Notes under the pieces: generated by a model
Databases searched by the model: none
What the model was told of the DNA's origin: nothing
What the model saw: only the letters and a program-made list of their open reading frames with translations
Program-made: the position numbers and the translations under genes
Part shown: piece by piece, positions 34,883-44,021 of the stretch
Layout: the number at the start of each line of letters is the position of its first letter
Numbering within the stretch: position 1 is the first letter of the stretch
Assembly: GCF_000522985.1 (NCBI RefSeq)
Contig: NZ_CP007129.1
Coordinates: 186,001 to 250,000, forward strand
From: Gemmatirosa kalamazoonensis
GTDB taxonomy: Bacteria; Gemmatimonadota; Gemmatimonadetes; Gemmatimonadales; Gemmatimonadaceae
Reading direction: 5' to 3'
DNA length: 64,000 nt

Positions 34883-35644
34883 AAACGAAGCGCCGCCGCC
34901 GAGCATCCGCCGCAGGATCTCGTGCGAGTACGTGCTCGCCACCGCCTCGAGGAACGTCGTGAAGTCGACCGCGGCGTGGTCGCCGGCCGCGTCGGAGATC
35001 GTGCGCACGACGGCGAACGGGACCCCGTGCTCGACGCACACCTGCGCCACGGCGGCGCCCTCCATCTCCACGCATGTGGTCTCCGGGAGGTCGCGCCGCA
35101 GCTCGGCGCGCGCGGCGTCCGAGGCGAAGAAGCGGTCGCCGCTCGCCACGAGCCCCTCCACGACGCGCGGCGCCGACACGCCGACGGCCCGCAGCGCGGT
35201 GGCGACCGGCGTGTCCGGCGCGTTCGCCACCTCGGAGAGAAACGTGGCCGCCGCGTCGTGTACGGCCGCGCGCAGCGTCGGGTCGGCCTCGAGGTAGGTG
35301 CGGCCGAGCAGCGGGATCTCGTGGCGGGCGAACAGCGGGCGCGCGTCGAGATCGTGCTGCACGAGCCGCGTCGCGACGACGACGTCGCCCACGCGGAGCG
35401 TCGGATCCACGCCGCCCGCGACGCCGGTGAACAGCAGCAGCTCCGCTCCCAGCTCGCTCACGAGCGTCGTCGCCGTCATCGCGGAGGCGACCTTGCCCCA
35501 GTGCGAGAAGACGACGACCACGTCGTGCCCCCACAGCGTGCCGCGATGATACCGCCGGTTGCCGCGCGTGACGGTGCGCACGTCGCGCAGCGCGTCGACG
35601 AGGTGGCGGACTTCGTCGGGCATGGCGCCCATGATGGCGAGCAT
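34880..35644 (-). CDS. mtnN: 5'-methylthioadenosine/S-adenosylhomocysteine nucleosidase
   Basis: A 254-residue nucleosidase that cleaves MTA, SAH or 5'-deoxyadenosine to adenine and the thioribose sugar. I chose the ATG at 35644 (MLAIMGAMPDEVRHLVDALR), the family start; the frame upstream reads through a tandem array. It shows TGVAGGVDP, SGDRFFAS, the ribose- and base-binding CVEMEGAAVAQVC, and RTISDAAG with the catalytic Asp. Length fits the family. Its stop codon is formed by the end of a family A element. Confidence 0.92.
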   Translation of the reverse strand: MLAIMGAMPDEVRHLVDALRDVRTVTRGNRRYHRGTLWGHDVVVVFSHWGKVASAMTATTLVSELGAELLLFTGVAGGVDPTLRVGDVVVATRLVQHDLDARPLFARHEIPLLGRTYLEADPTLRAAVHDAAATFLSEVANAPDTPVATALRAVGVSAPRVVEGLVASGDRFFASDAARAELRRDLPETTCVEMEGAAVAQVCVEHGVPFAVVRTISDAAGDHAAVDFTTFLEAVASTYSHEILRRMLGGGASF

Positions 35645-35657
35645 GAAGGATGGGTGA

Positions 35658-35999
35658 GGCGGGACGGCTGACGGCGGGACGGCTGACGGCGGGACGCCCG
35701 ACGGCGCGACGCCCAACGGCGGGACGATGAACGGCGGGATGATGAACGGCGGGACGATGAACGGCGGGACGTCGAACGGCGGGCGCGGTCCCTAGGTACC
35801 AGGGGGGCTCCCCCCCCTTCGCCCAAGGTGCTATGTGCCAAACGCGATTCGGTACCAATCCGACGCCGACCGGATCCCTCCGAACGCACTACCAACCCCG
35901 CCGTCAGGCGTCCGCCGTGGGACGTCCCGCCGTTAGCCGTCCCGCCGTCAGCCGTCCCGCCGTCGATCGTCCCGCAGTACGACGTCCCGCCGTTCCTCA
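35658..35999. repeat. inverted array of 15-bp units (family I)
   Basis: The left array (35658-35783) has eight units of GGCGGGACGnnnnAC type, 15 bp each, plus a partial unit. The right array (about 35903-35995) has six inverted units (GTCnnnCGTCCCGCC). Both fill most of the 368-base divergent region between mtnN and the ABC exporter gene; the 120-base centre holds CAGGGGGGCTCCCCCCCC. Variation falls on the same three positions of the unit, so the copies are related but degenerate. Confidence 0.92.
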
Positions 36000-36012
36000 T
36001 AGAATATCCCCC

Positions 36013-37815
36013 GTGCTCCATCGTCTGCGCGAGCGCAACGAGTGGAAGTTCTTCGCCGCCCTCCCACACGCGGCCCCCGGCCTCACCGTCGCCTGGTGGG
36101 CCGGCCTCCTGCTGCGCGGCCTCCTCCCCGCCGCGTTCACCGTCGCGATCGGCGTCGTCACCGGGGCGGTGCAGCGCGGCGACCGACTCGCGCTCCCCCT
36201 CGCGCTCGCGGGCACGGTCTTCGTCCTCATGCAGGTCCTCACGCCGATCCACCAGGCGGTGAGCGCGACGCTCGGTGACCGCACCGCGGCGTGGCTCTAC
36301 GATCGGCTCACCGAGGCCTGCGTCCGGCCGCCGGGGATCGGGCACCTCGAGGACGCGCGGCTCGCCGGCGACCTCACGCTCGCGCGCGACTTCGATACGG
36401 GCATGACCGGGCCGCCGCTCAACATCTCCGTCGACTTCATCGCGCGCGGACTCGTCGACCTGATCGGCGGCGTCGCGTGCGCGGCGGTGCTCGCGGCGTT
36501 CGCGTGGTGGGCGCCGGTCGTCCTGGCCGGCGCGTGGCTCGCCACGCACTGGCTGCTGCGCGAGAGCGCCGTCTGGAAGGACCGCAACACGGAGCCCGTG
36601 CGCGCCGCCGAGCGCGATGCGGAGTACGCGTACCGGCTCGCCGTGCAGCCCGCGCCGGCGAAGGAGCTGCGGCTGTTCGGGCTCGCCGATTGGGTCATCG
36701 ACCGCTTCGTCGCGCGTCGCACCACGCTGCACGCGCTGCAGTACGAGGCGACGCGATTGCGCGAGCGGCCGCTCGCCTGGAGCCTGGCGCTCGTGTTAGG
36801 CGCGAACGTCGTCGTGTTCTGGGCCATCGCGCACGCGGCCAGCGACGGCGCGCTCACGCTCGGCCGCGCGGTGGCGTTCGCGTCGAGTGCGGTCGGCGTG
36901 TCGATGATCGCGTTCGGCGGATTGAACTGGGCGCTCGACGGCGCCGCCGCGCCCGTCGCCGCCGTCCTGCGCCTCGGGCCCGCGATGGAGCGGGGCGGCG
37001 CGCTGCGCGCCGGTACGCGCTCGGCCGCGGCGATGCCGGCGCGCGAGATCCGCTTTCGCGACGTCACGTTCGCGTACGACGATGACGCCCCGCCGGTGCT
37101 CGACCGGTTCGACCTCACGATCCCCGCCGGCACGTCGCTCGCCGTCGTCGGGCAGAACGGCGCCGGCAAGACGACGCTCGCGAAGCTGCTGTGCCGGCTG
37201 TACGACCCGCAGTCGGGCACGATCGAGATCGACGGCGTCGATCTGCGTGACCTCGAGGTCGCGGCGTGGCGCGCGCGGGTGACCGCGGTGTTCCAGGACT
37301 TCACGCGCTTCGAGCTGCCGCTGCGCGAGAACGTCGCTCCCGCCGGCGCTCCGGACGACGCCGTGCGCGGCGCGCTCGCCGCCGCCGGCGCCGACGGGCT
37401 CGCGTCGCTCGACACCGTGCTCGCGCGCGGCTACGAGGGGGGCACCGATCTCTCCGGCGGCCAGTGGCAGCGCGTGGCGCTCGCCCGCGCGCTGTGTGCC
37501 GTGCAGCTGGGCGCCGGCGTCGTGCTGCTCGACGAGCCGACCGCGCAGCTCGACGTGCGCGGCGAGTCGGAGATCTTCGACCGCGTGCTCGCGGCGACGC
37601 GCCACTGCACGACGATCCTCGTCTCGCACCGCTTCTCGACCGTGCGCCACGCCGACCGCATCTGCGTCGTGGAGGGCGGGCGCGTCGTGGAGCTCGGCAC
37701 GCACGACGAGCTGATGTCGCGCGGCGGGCGATATCGCACCATGTTCGAGCTGCAGGCGCAGCGCTTCGCCGCGGACGCCGACGAGGAAGGAGTCGCGTAC
37801 GACGTGCTCGCTTGA
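36013..37815 (+). CDS. ABC exporter half-transporter (TMD-NBD) 1
   Basis: A 600-residue half-transporter. I chose the GTG at 36013 (reading VLHRLRERNEWKFF); the frame further upstream only translates the 15-bp array. TM helices occupy about residues 20-330. The nucleotide-binding domain has Walker A GQNGAGKTT, signature LSGGQWQRVALARAL, Walker B VVLLDEPTAQLD and the H-loop LVSHRFSTVRHAD. It resembles peptide or lipid exporters. The next gene encodes a second half-transporter, so they may form a heterodimer. Confidence 0.87.
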   Translation: MLHRLRERNEWKFFAALPHAAPGLTVAWWAGLLLRGLLPAAFTVAIGVVTGAVQRGDRLALPLALAGTVFVLMQVLTPIHQAVSATLGDRTAAWLYDRLTEACVRPPGIGHLEDARLAGDLTLARDFDTGMTGPPLNISVDFIARGLVDLIGGVACAAVLAAFAWWAPVVLAGAWLATHWLLRESAVWKDRNTEPVRAAERDAEYAYRLAVQPAPAKELRLFGLADWVIDRFVARRTTLHALQYEATRLRERPLAWSLALVLGANVVVFWAIAHAASDGALTLGRAVAFASSAVGVSMIAFGGLNWALDGAAAPVAAVLRLGPAMERGGALRAGTRSAAAMPAREIRFRDVTFAYDDDAPPVLDRFDLTIPAGTSLAVVGQNGAGKTTLAKLLCRLYDPQSGTIEIDGVDLRDLEVAAWRARVTAVFQDFTRFELPLRENVAPAGAPDDAVRGALAAAGADGLASLDTVLARGYEGGTDLSGGQWQRVALARALCAVQLGAGVVLLDEPTAQLDVRGESEIFDRVLAATRHCTTILVSHRFSTVRHADRICVVEGGRVVELGTHDELMSRGGRYRTMFELQAQRFAADADEEGVAYDVLA

Positions 37816-37828
37816 CGTGGCGTGCACG

Positions 37829-37968
37829 GCTCCACGTACGAGTGTGTGTGGGACTGAAGGAGGACTGAAGGAGGACTGAAGAACGACCAAACACAACGTC
37901 GTTGTTGTCGTCCTTCTTCAGTCGCTCTTCAGTCCTCCTTCAGTCCGACAGAAACACGTACGTGAGCC
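37829..37968. repeat. inverted-array element, family B (copy 3)
   Basis: GCTCCACGTACGAGTG starts the left arm, followed by GGACTGAAG, AGGACTGAAG, GAGGACTGAAG units and GACCAAACACAAC. The right arm carries four inverted units and ends ACACGTACGTGAGC. It sits between two genes on the same strand, so it is not restricted to convergent gene ends. Confidence 0.92.
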
Positions 37969-37996
37969 CTGAGACGCCCCTCGAGACTCGACCTCC

Positions 37997-39796
37997 GTGA
38001 AACCGACCGGCGACCCAGATCCGCTGCCCCCCGCGCTGTCGTCCATCTGGCGACTGTGCAAGCTCGGCTACCGCCACGAGCCGCGGATGATGCTCGCCGC
38101 GTTCGTGCTGTCGCAGCTCGCCGCGCTCCCCGACGCGCTGCTCGCGCTGTGGCTCGCCCTCTTGGGCAGGGGTGTGCTCGGCCACCGCCCGCGCCTCGTG
38201 CTCGCCGCCGCGATCGGGCTCGGCGCCACGGCGACCGCGACGTGGTTCCTGCGCACGGTGAGCACGCGCGTGCAGCGGCGCTTCCGGGACCGCGTGACGA
38301 TCGCGCTCGAGTCGCACGTCGCGCGGCTGCAGGCGTCGGTGGCGACGATCGCGCACCACGAGCGGCCGGAGTACCTCGACCGGCTCGCGATGCTGCGCGA
38401 CCAGGTGTTCGTGCTCGACCACATGTACATGTCGGTGTTCGAGACGTGCGGCTGGATCCTGCGCCTCGGCGTCACGGTCGCGCTGCTCGTGTCGATCCAC
38501 CCCGCGCTCGCGCTGCTCGCGGTCGCCGCGCTGCCCACGGTCGTCACCGCGACGTGGCGTCCGGGCGTCGAGCGCGTGGCGCAGGAGCGCGCCGCGGCGC
38601 ACGACCGGCTCGCGCGCCACCTCTTCACCGTCGCGACGACGGCGGCGTCGGGAAAGGAGGTGCGCGTGGCCGGCATCGGCGCGCAGCTGGTCGCGAGGCG
38701 GCGCGAGACGTGGGGCCGCGGGCATGCGCCGGTCGCGGCGGTGCGGTGGGCGTCGGCGGCGTGGCACGCGCTCGCGTGGGCGGTGTTCGGCCTCGCGTAC
38801 GTCGGCGCGATCGCGTTCGTGGCGTTAGGCATGCGCGCGCCGGCGGCGAGCGTGCTGCTCGTGCTCGCGGCGGGCTCGCGGCTGTCGATGTACGTGGGCG
38901 CGACGGTGGGGGAGCTGGGCTTCCTGCGCGGCTTCTGGGTGTACGGTGCGCGGCGCCTCGCATGGCTCGAGGACTACGCGGCCGCGGCGCACCAGGCGGC
39001 GGACCTCCCGGCGCCCGATGCGCTCCGCGACGGCATCCGGCTGGAGCGCGTGTCGTTCGCGTACCCGGGCACCACGCGCCTCGTGCTCGACGACGTGTCG
39101 CTCGCACTGCCGGCCGGCGCGGTGGTCGCGATCGTCGGCGAGAACGGCGCCGGCAAGTCCACGCTCGTGAAGCTGCTCGCGAAGCTGTACGAGCCCACGT
39201 CGGGCGCCATCTACCTGGACGACGTGCCGCTCGCACGCGTGCGGCCCGACGCGTGGCGCACGCGGCTCACCGGCGCGTTCCAGGACTTCTTCCGCTTCGA
39301 GCTCCGCGCGCGGCACGCCGTGGGGCTCGGCGACGTTAGGCACCTCGACGACGCGGAGCCGGTGGGACGCGCGGTGGCGCGCGCGGGCGCGGACGACGTC
39401 GTGGCGCGGCTGCCCGCGGGCCTCGACACGCAGCTCGGCGCGGGATGGCCGGAGGGCGTCGACGTGTCGTTCGGGCAGTGGCAGAAGCTCGCGCTCGCGC
39501 GCGGGTTCATGCGCGACCGCCCGCTGCTGCTCGTGCTCGACGAGCCGACCGCCGCGCTCGACGCCGAGACCGAGCACGCGCTGTTCGAGCGGTACGTCGC
39601 GGCGAGCCGCGGCGCGAACGACGAGGGGCGCGTCACCGTGCTCGTGTCGCATCGCTTCTCCACCGTGCGCATGGCCGATCTCATCGTCGTGATGGACGGC
39701 GCGCGCGTGGTGGAGGTGGGCTCGCACGACGCGCTCGTGCGCCGCGGCGGACCGTACGCGGAGCTGTACGGGATCCAGGCAGCGGCGTATCGGTAG
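37997..39796 (+). CDS. ABC exporter half-transporter (TMD-NBD) 2
   Basis: A 599-residue half-transporter starting with GTG. Helices span about residues 25-330. The ATPase domain has Walker A GENGAGKST, Walker B LLLVLDEPTAALD and VLVSHRFSTVRMAD, but the signature is VSFGQWQKLALARGF rather than LSGGQ. The first half-transporter keeps LSGGQ. Such asymmetry is typical of heterodimeric exporters, where one ATP site is degenerate. Cargo unknown. It lies 181 bases after the first, across a family B repeat. Confidence 0.87.
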   Translation: MKPTGDPDPLPPALSSIWRLCKLGYRHEPRMMLAAFVLSQLAALPDALLALWLALLGRGVLGHRPRLVLAAAIGLGATATATWFLRTVSTRVQRRFRDRVTIALESHVARLQASVATIAHHERPEYLDRLAMLRDQVFVLDHMYMSVFETCGWILRLGVTVALLVSIHPALALLAVAALPTVVTATWRPGVERVAQERAAAHDRLARHLFTVATTAASGKEVRVAGIGAQLVARRRETWGRGHAPVAAVRWASAAWHALAWAVFGLAYVGAIAFVALGMRAPAASVLLVLAAGSRLSMYVGATVGELGFLRGFWVYGARRLAWLEDYAAAAHQAADLPAPDALRDGIRLERVSFAYPGTTRLVLDDVSLALPAGAVVAIVGENGAGKSTLVKLLAKLYEPTSGAIYLDDVPLARVRPDAWRTRLTGAFQDFFRFELRARHAVGLGDVRHLDDAEPVGRAVARAGADDVVARLPAGLDTQLGAGWPEGVDVSFGQWQKLALARGFMRDRPLLLVLDEPTAALDAETEHALFERYVAASRGANDEGRVTVLVSHRFSTVRMADLIVVMDGARVVEVGSHDALVRRGGPYAELYGIQAAAYR

Positions 39797-39821
39797 CGAC
39801 TCCAACCCGGAGGATCGACGC

Positions 39822-40007
39822 ATGAAGACGCCGAAGAAGCGCGACGGGCCCGATCTCCCACCCAAGCCGCCGGGAGGCGGCGCCGCCGCGCGGCTGCGCC
39901 AGCAACGACTCGAGCGAGGCCTCGACCCGGACGCTCCGGACGACGACGCCGCGGAGCCGCTTCCGGACGAGAAGACGACGGACGAGGAGCGAGGTACCGA
40001 CCCGTGA
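39822..40007 (+). CDS. small acidic/basic hydrophilic protein of unknown function
   Basis: A 61-residue protein, MKTPKKRDGPDLPPKPP at the start and strongly acidic at the end (DDDAAEPLPDEKTTDEE). It has a good ribosome-binding site (GGAGG about eight bases before the ATG). No signal peptide, helix bundle or known family is visible; it looks disordered. Its stop overlaps the GTG of the following large gene by four bases, so the two are translationally coupled and probably work together. Confidence 0.75.
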   Translation: MKTPKKRDGPDLPPKPPGGGAAARLRQQRLERGLDPDAPDDDAAEPLPDEKTTDEERGTDP

Positions 40008-43000
40008 AAGCTCCGGTCTCGACACCCCCTACCGGGCGCGTCGCGCCCCGCGGCTCGGCGCGTCCCCGCGGCAAGGTCCCCGGCGGCAAGGCGCTCGCGC
40101 GGCTCAACATGATGCTCGCCATGCGCGGCATCGCGCCCGAGCCGAAGCCCCCCGAGCCGCCCGCGCTCCCCGATGTGCCGACCCCCGAGCCGGCCCCCGG
40201 CGCCGTGCCCGAGCCGGCGTCCGCCGCGGCGGCGATCGTCGCCGGCTATCACGCGGTGCGGCATCAGCTCGCCGCCGCCGCGGCCGCGCCGTTAGGCGCC
40301 CCGCCGTTGGGCGCGAGCCGCAGCTGGCAGCCGCTCGGGCCGTACTTCATGCCGCACGGCCAGAGCTACGGCACCGGCATCGGCAGCCGTCCGCCGGTTG
40401 CCGGACGCGTCTCGGCCATCGCCGTCGATCCGCGCGACGACCTGCACGTGCTGTGCGGCTCGGCGGGCGGCGGCGTGTGGGAGACGCGCGACGGCGGTCT
40501 CACGTGGACGCCGCGCACCGACGATCAGCCGTCGCTCGCCATCGGCGCGCTCGCGTTCGATCCGTCGGATCCGCGCCGCGTGTACTGCGGCACCGGCGAG
40601 GGGAACAGCGCCGAGTCGCCGAACCGCAACGTGCGCGCGGCCGGGCTGCTCGTGTCCGACGACGCCGGCGCGACGTGGGCCGTGCTCCCCGGCGCGACGT
40701 TCGTCGGCATCAGCTTCTACGACCTCGTCGTCGATCCGACGAACGGCGACCACCTGCTCGCGGCGACGACGAGCGGCCTGTGGGAGTCGACCGACCGCGG
40801 CGCGACGTGGGCGCGGCGCCGCGCGGGGCTCGTCTGGAGCCTGTCGATGCATCCGCCCGTACCGACGAACCCCGCGGCGTCGCGCGAGGTGCTCGCCGGG
40901 TGTGCCGACGGCGTGTGGCGCTCCGTCGATGGCGGCCGCACGTGGGCCGCGGTCGCGATGCCCGGCACGCCGGCGGGCTTCCAGGCGAACCGCATCGCGG
41001 TCGACCACGCGCCGGGCAACGGCAGCGTCGCGTACGCGTACGCCGCCGGACCGCCTAACGTCGTCGACACCCTCGCGACCGAGGAGTCGGGCCAGACGGT
41101 GCGCATGCCCAAGCCGTACCTCTGGCGGCGCGAGACGTTCGGCGGCGCGTTCGCGAGCGTTAGGCCGCCCCCGGACATCCAGACGGCGCAGGCGTGGTAC
41201 GACTGGTTCCTCGCCGTCGCGCCGAACAACCCCGACGCGGTGTACCTCGGCGCGATCAACGCGCACCGCGGCGAGCGGCAGGACGACGGCGCGTGGGTGT
41301 GGACGAACATCTCGGCGAAGCGGCCGACCGGCGACAGCATCCACCCCGACCAGCACGCGATCGCGTTCGGGCCTACCGACCCGAACGTCGTCTACATCGG
41401 CAGCGACGGTGGGTTGTTCCGCTCCCCCGACGCCGGGCAGCAATGGAAGTCGCTGAACAAGGGGATGTGCATCACCGAGATCGAGTTCCTCGCGCAGCAC
41501 CCCGAGTACGACGCGTGGCTGCTCGCCGGCACGCAGGACAACGGCACCATCCGCTACGAAGGGCAGCAGGTGTGGTACCACGTCGCCGACGGCGACGGCG
41601 GCGACTGCGCCGTGGACGCCGACGAGCCGTACGTCTGCTATCACTCGTACTACGGCCCGTACGTCGAGCGCTCCGACGGCGGCGGCGCGTGGAACGACTG
41701 GAAGGCGGCGACGCCGAAGGCGCTGAACGACGAGGACGCGCTGTTCTATCCGCCGCTCGACGTGAACGGCAAGCTCGTCGTACGCGGCGCGACACAGGTG
41801 TGGGTCTCGCGCGACGGCGGCGCGCACTGGCGCGCGGTGCCCATCGGCGCGGAGGGGTTCCCGAGCGCGGTGACCGCGGCGACGGCGGACCGCATCTACG
41901 TCGGCACCGACGGCGGCGAGGCGTTCCGGCTCGATCGCGCGGGCGCGTCGTGGCACGTCGCCGCGCTCACCACGCCCGCGCAGGGCTACATGACGGAGAT
42001 CCTCGTCGACCCCGTCACGCCGACGGTGCTGTGGTGCGCCGTGAACAGCGGCGGCCGCGGCACCGTGTATCGCTCCGCCGACGGTGGCGCGACGTGGACC
42101 GCGGTGCGCGCCGGCCTGCCCGACGTCGCGGTGAACGCGCTCGAGATCGACCCCACGGCGCCGGACACGCTGTTCGCGGCCACCGACGTCGGCGTGTCGC
42201 GCACCGACGACGGCGGCGCCACGTGGACGTCGTTCGGCCGCGGGCTGCCCAACGTGCTCGTGAAGGACGTGCTGCTGCACCCGCGCACGCGGCTGCTCCG
42301 CGCCGGCACGCAGGCGCGCGGCGTGTGGGAGATCCCGGTCGACGCGACGCCGACGCCCGACGTGCAGGTGTACGTGCGCGACCACGCCGCCGACACCGGG
42401 CGCGTACTCCCTTCGGTCGTCGACGTGCCGAACCCGTTCGCGAAGGGGACGAACCTGTTCTGGTGGCAGTCGCCGGACGTGAAGATCGACGCCTCGCCGT
42501 TCCGCACGTCGCGGCTCGACGACCTGCAGTTCGACGTCTACTCCGACGACCGGAGCAAGGTCGACGAGCAGGGCGTGCAGTTCGCCGCCGGGCTGCTCGA
42601 CGAGCGGCCGGCGCGCGGGCAGTCGGTGCGCGTGTACGTGCAGGTGCACAACCGCGGCCGGCTCGCCGCGCAGCAGGTGGCGGTGCGCGTGTTCTTCGTC
42701 GGCGGCAGCGCGACGCTCCCCGGGCTGCCGAACGGATTCTGGACGGCGTTCCCGAGCAACGTCGTGCCGGCGGCCGCGCCGTGGCAGCCGGTCGCGCCGC
42801 ACCGCGTGATCGACCGCATCGAGTCGGGGCGCAGCGCCGTCGTCGGCTTCGACTGGTCGGTGCCGATGACGATCGGCAGCGCCGTCGCGCTGCTCGCGAT
42901 CGTCTCCGCGGGGAACGATCCGATCACCGCCGGCTCGCTCGACGTCGGGGACCTCGTGCGCAACTCGCGGCAGTGCGCGCTGCGCAACCTCGCCGTCATC

Positions 43001-43438
43001 AACCCGCCGGCGGTCGTCGGCCCGAAGTCGCACGCGCTCGTGCTCGACCTGTGGCCGAGCGGCGCAGCGTCGCTCACGCTCGACGCGGCGGCGCGCGCGC
43101 TCGTGCGCGGCGTGGTGATGAGCAAGGCACTCGGTGCCGCGGCGAAGAAGGCGGGATGGAAGTCGCTCGCGACGACGAAGCTCGACGCCGCGCATCTCAC
43201 GCAGGCCACCGACGCGCGGCCGGCGCTGAAGCAGCAGCTCGATCTGCGGCGCGCGTACGTGCCGACGGCGAAGGCGTTCACGCTCGATCTCGCGGCACTG
43301 GCGATGCCGGGGCCCGAGCCGGTGATCGTGCTGCTGAAGCGCGGGGCACGCCGGGGCGCGGGGTCGCTCGTCGCGCGGATGCCGGGCGGCGCGCCGTCCG
43401 GCGGCCTCACGATCGTGAACCTCGCCGGGGAGAGCTGA
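40004..43438 (+). CDS. large beta-propeller protein with sialidase-type Asp-box repeats
   Basis: A 1144-residue protein. A Pro/Ala-rich N-terminus (about 100 residues, no clear signal peptide) precedes a propeller region with about eight Asp-boxes: ETRDGGLTW, VSDDAGATW, ESTDRGATW, RSVDGGRTW, RSPDAGQQW, VSRDGGAHW, RSADGGATW and RTDDGGATW. Each follows the SxDxGxxW pattern of sialidase, VPS10 or Xgh74-like propellers. From about residue 790 a different domain follows, starting VYVRDHAADTGRVLPS, with a Trp-rich stretch (NLFWWQSPD) and a CARDB-like part. No catalytic site can be named. It is translationally coupled to the 61-residue gene. Confidence 0.82.
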   Translation: MKAPVSTPPTGRVAPRGSARPRGKVPGGKALARLNMMLAMRGIAPEPKPPEPPALPDVPTPEPAPGAVPEPASAAAAIVAGYHAVRHQLAAAAAAPLGAPPLGASRSWQPLGPYFMPHGQSYGTGIGSRPPVAGRVSAIAVDPRDDLHVLCGSAGGGVWETRDGGLTWTPRTDDQPSLAIGALAFDPSDPRRVYCGTGEGNSAESPNRNVRAAGLLVSDDAGATWAVLPGATFVGISFYDLVVDPTNGDHLLAATTSGLWESTDRGATWARRRAGLVWSLSMHPPVPTNPAASREVLAGCADGVWRSVDGGRTWAAVAMPGTPAGFQANRIAVDHAPGNGSVAYAYAAGPPNVVDTLATEESGQTVRMPKPYLWRRETFGGAFASVRPPPDIQTAQAWYDWFLAVAPNNPDAVYLGAINAHRGERQDDGAWVWTNISAKRPTGDSIHPDQHAIAFGPTDPNVVYIGSDGGLFRSPDAGQQWKSLNKGMCITEIEFLAQHPEYDAWLLAGTQDNGTIRYEGQQVWYHVADGDGGDCAVDADEPYVCYHSYYGPYVERSDGGGAWNDWKAATPKALNDEDALFYPPLDVNGKLVVRGATQVWVSRDGGAHWRAVPIGAEGFPSAVTAATADRIYVGTDGGEAFRLDRAGASWHVAALTTPAQGYMTEILVDPVTPTVLWCAVNSGGRGTVYRSADGGATWTAVRAGLPDVAVNALEIDPTAPDTLFAATDVGVSRTDDGGATWTSFGRGLPNVLVKDVLLHPRTRLLRAGTQARGVWEIPVDATPTPDVQVYVRDHAADTGRVLPSVVDVPNPFAKGTNLFWWQSPDVKIDASPFRTSRLDDLQFDVYSDDRSKVDEQGVQFAAGLLDERPARGQSVRVYVQVHNRGRLAAQQVAVRVFFVGGSATLPGLPNGFWTAFPSNVVPAAAPWQPVAPHRVIDRIESGRSAVVGFDWSVPMTIGSAVALLAIVSAGNDPITAGSLDVGDLVRNSRQCALRNLAVINPPAVVGPKSHALVLDLWPSGAASLTLDAAARALVRGVVMSKALGAAAKKAGWKSLATTKLDAAHLTQATDARPALKQQLDLRRAYVPTAKAFTLDLAALAMPGPEPVIVLLKRGARRGAGSLVARMPGGAPSGGLTIVNLAGES

Positions 43439-43439
43439 C

Positions 43440-44021
43440 GTGCGCGACGCGCTCGCCTGGGTCGGCGCCGCGTACGCGACGGTGCTCGCCGCCGAGCTGC
43501 TCGGCGACCGCTCGCTGTTCGCGGTCGGCGCGCTCGCGGCACGCTACGGCAGCGCGCGCGTGCTCGCCGGCGTCGTGCCGGCGTTCATGGGGAAGGCGCT
43601 CGCCGCGGTGCTGTTAGGCAGGCTGCTCGCCGGGCTGCCGTCGTGGGTCGTCGCGTCGGCGAGCGCGTCGACGTTCGGCGTCGCCGCGATCGTGCTGTGG
43701 CGCGAGCGCGACGAGGCGCCGGCGGCGGGCGACGTGGCGCGCGCGGCGGGGTGGCCTGCCGTGCTCACCGCGTTCTCGTCGGTGTTCTTCACCGAGTGGG
43801 CCGACCCCGGGCAGCTCGCCGCGGCGGCGACGGCGCTCGAGTCGCACGCCCCGCTCGGCGTGTGGCTCGGCGCCACGCTCGCGCTCAGCACGAAGGGCCT
43901 GCTCGCCGTGACGCTCGGGCGACAGGTCGGCCGCCGCGTGCCGCGCCGGGTGCTGCGGCGCGCGGCGGTCGCGCTGTGTCTCGGGATGGGGATGCTGGCG
44001 CTGCTGGTGCCTAACTCTTGA
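43440..44021 (+). CDS. TMEM165/GDT1 family cation exporter
   Basis: A 193-residue membrane protein with six TM helices. The two family motifs are visible: AELLGDRSLF (E-x-GD-R-S/T) near residue 19, and FTEWADPGQL near residue 120, in place of the usual ExGDxxQ. Family members export Mn2+ or Ca2+ in exchange for protons. The Pro at the GD position in the second motif is unusual. It starts with GTG one base after the propeller stop and probably shares its mRNA. It converges with the MocA gene with no gap. Confidence 0.85.
   Translation: MRDALAWVGAAYATVLAAELLGDRSLFAVGALAARYGSARVLAGVVPAFMGKALAAVLLGRLLAGLPSWVVASASASTFGVAAIVLWRERDEAPAAGDVARAAGWPAVLTAFSSVFFTEWADPGQLAAAATALESHAPLGVWLGATLALSTKGLLAVTLGRQVGRRVPRRVLRRAAVALCLGMGMLALLVPNS

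Noticed and set aside
35833-36012. N-terminal extension of the first ABC exporter with repeated AVSRP/AVRRP motifs
   Set aside because: It is the translation of the inverted 15-bp array; homology to exporters begins only at the GTG at 36013.
11621-37896. Similar translated starts (MCLVxLQSSFSPPSV...) in several open frames near 11621, 32352, 32356 and 37896 that look like a protein family
   Set aside because: All come from reading through family B repeats; the similarity ends where the repeat ends, and each lies in a different gene context.
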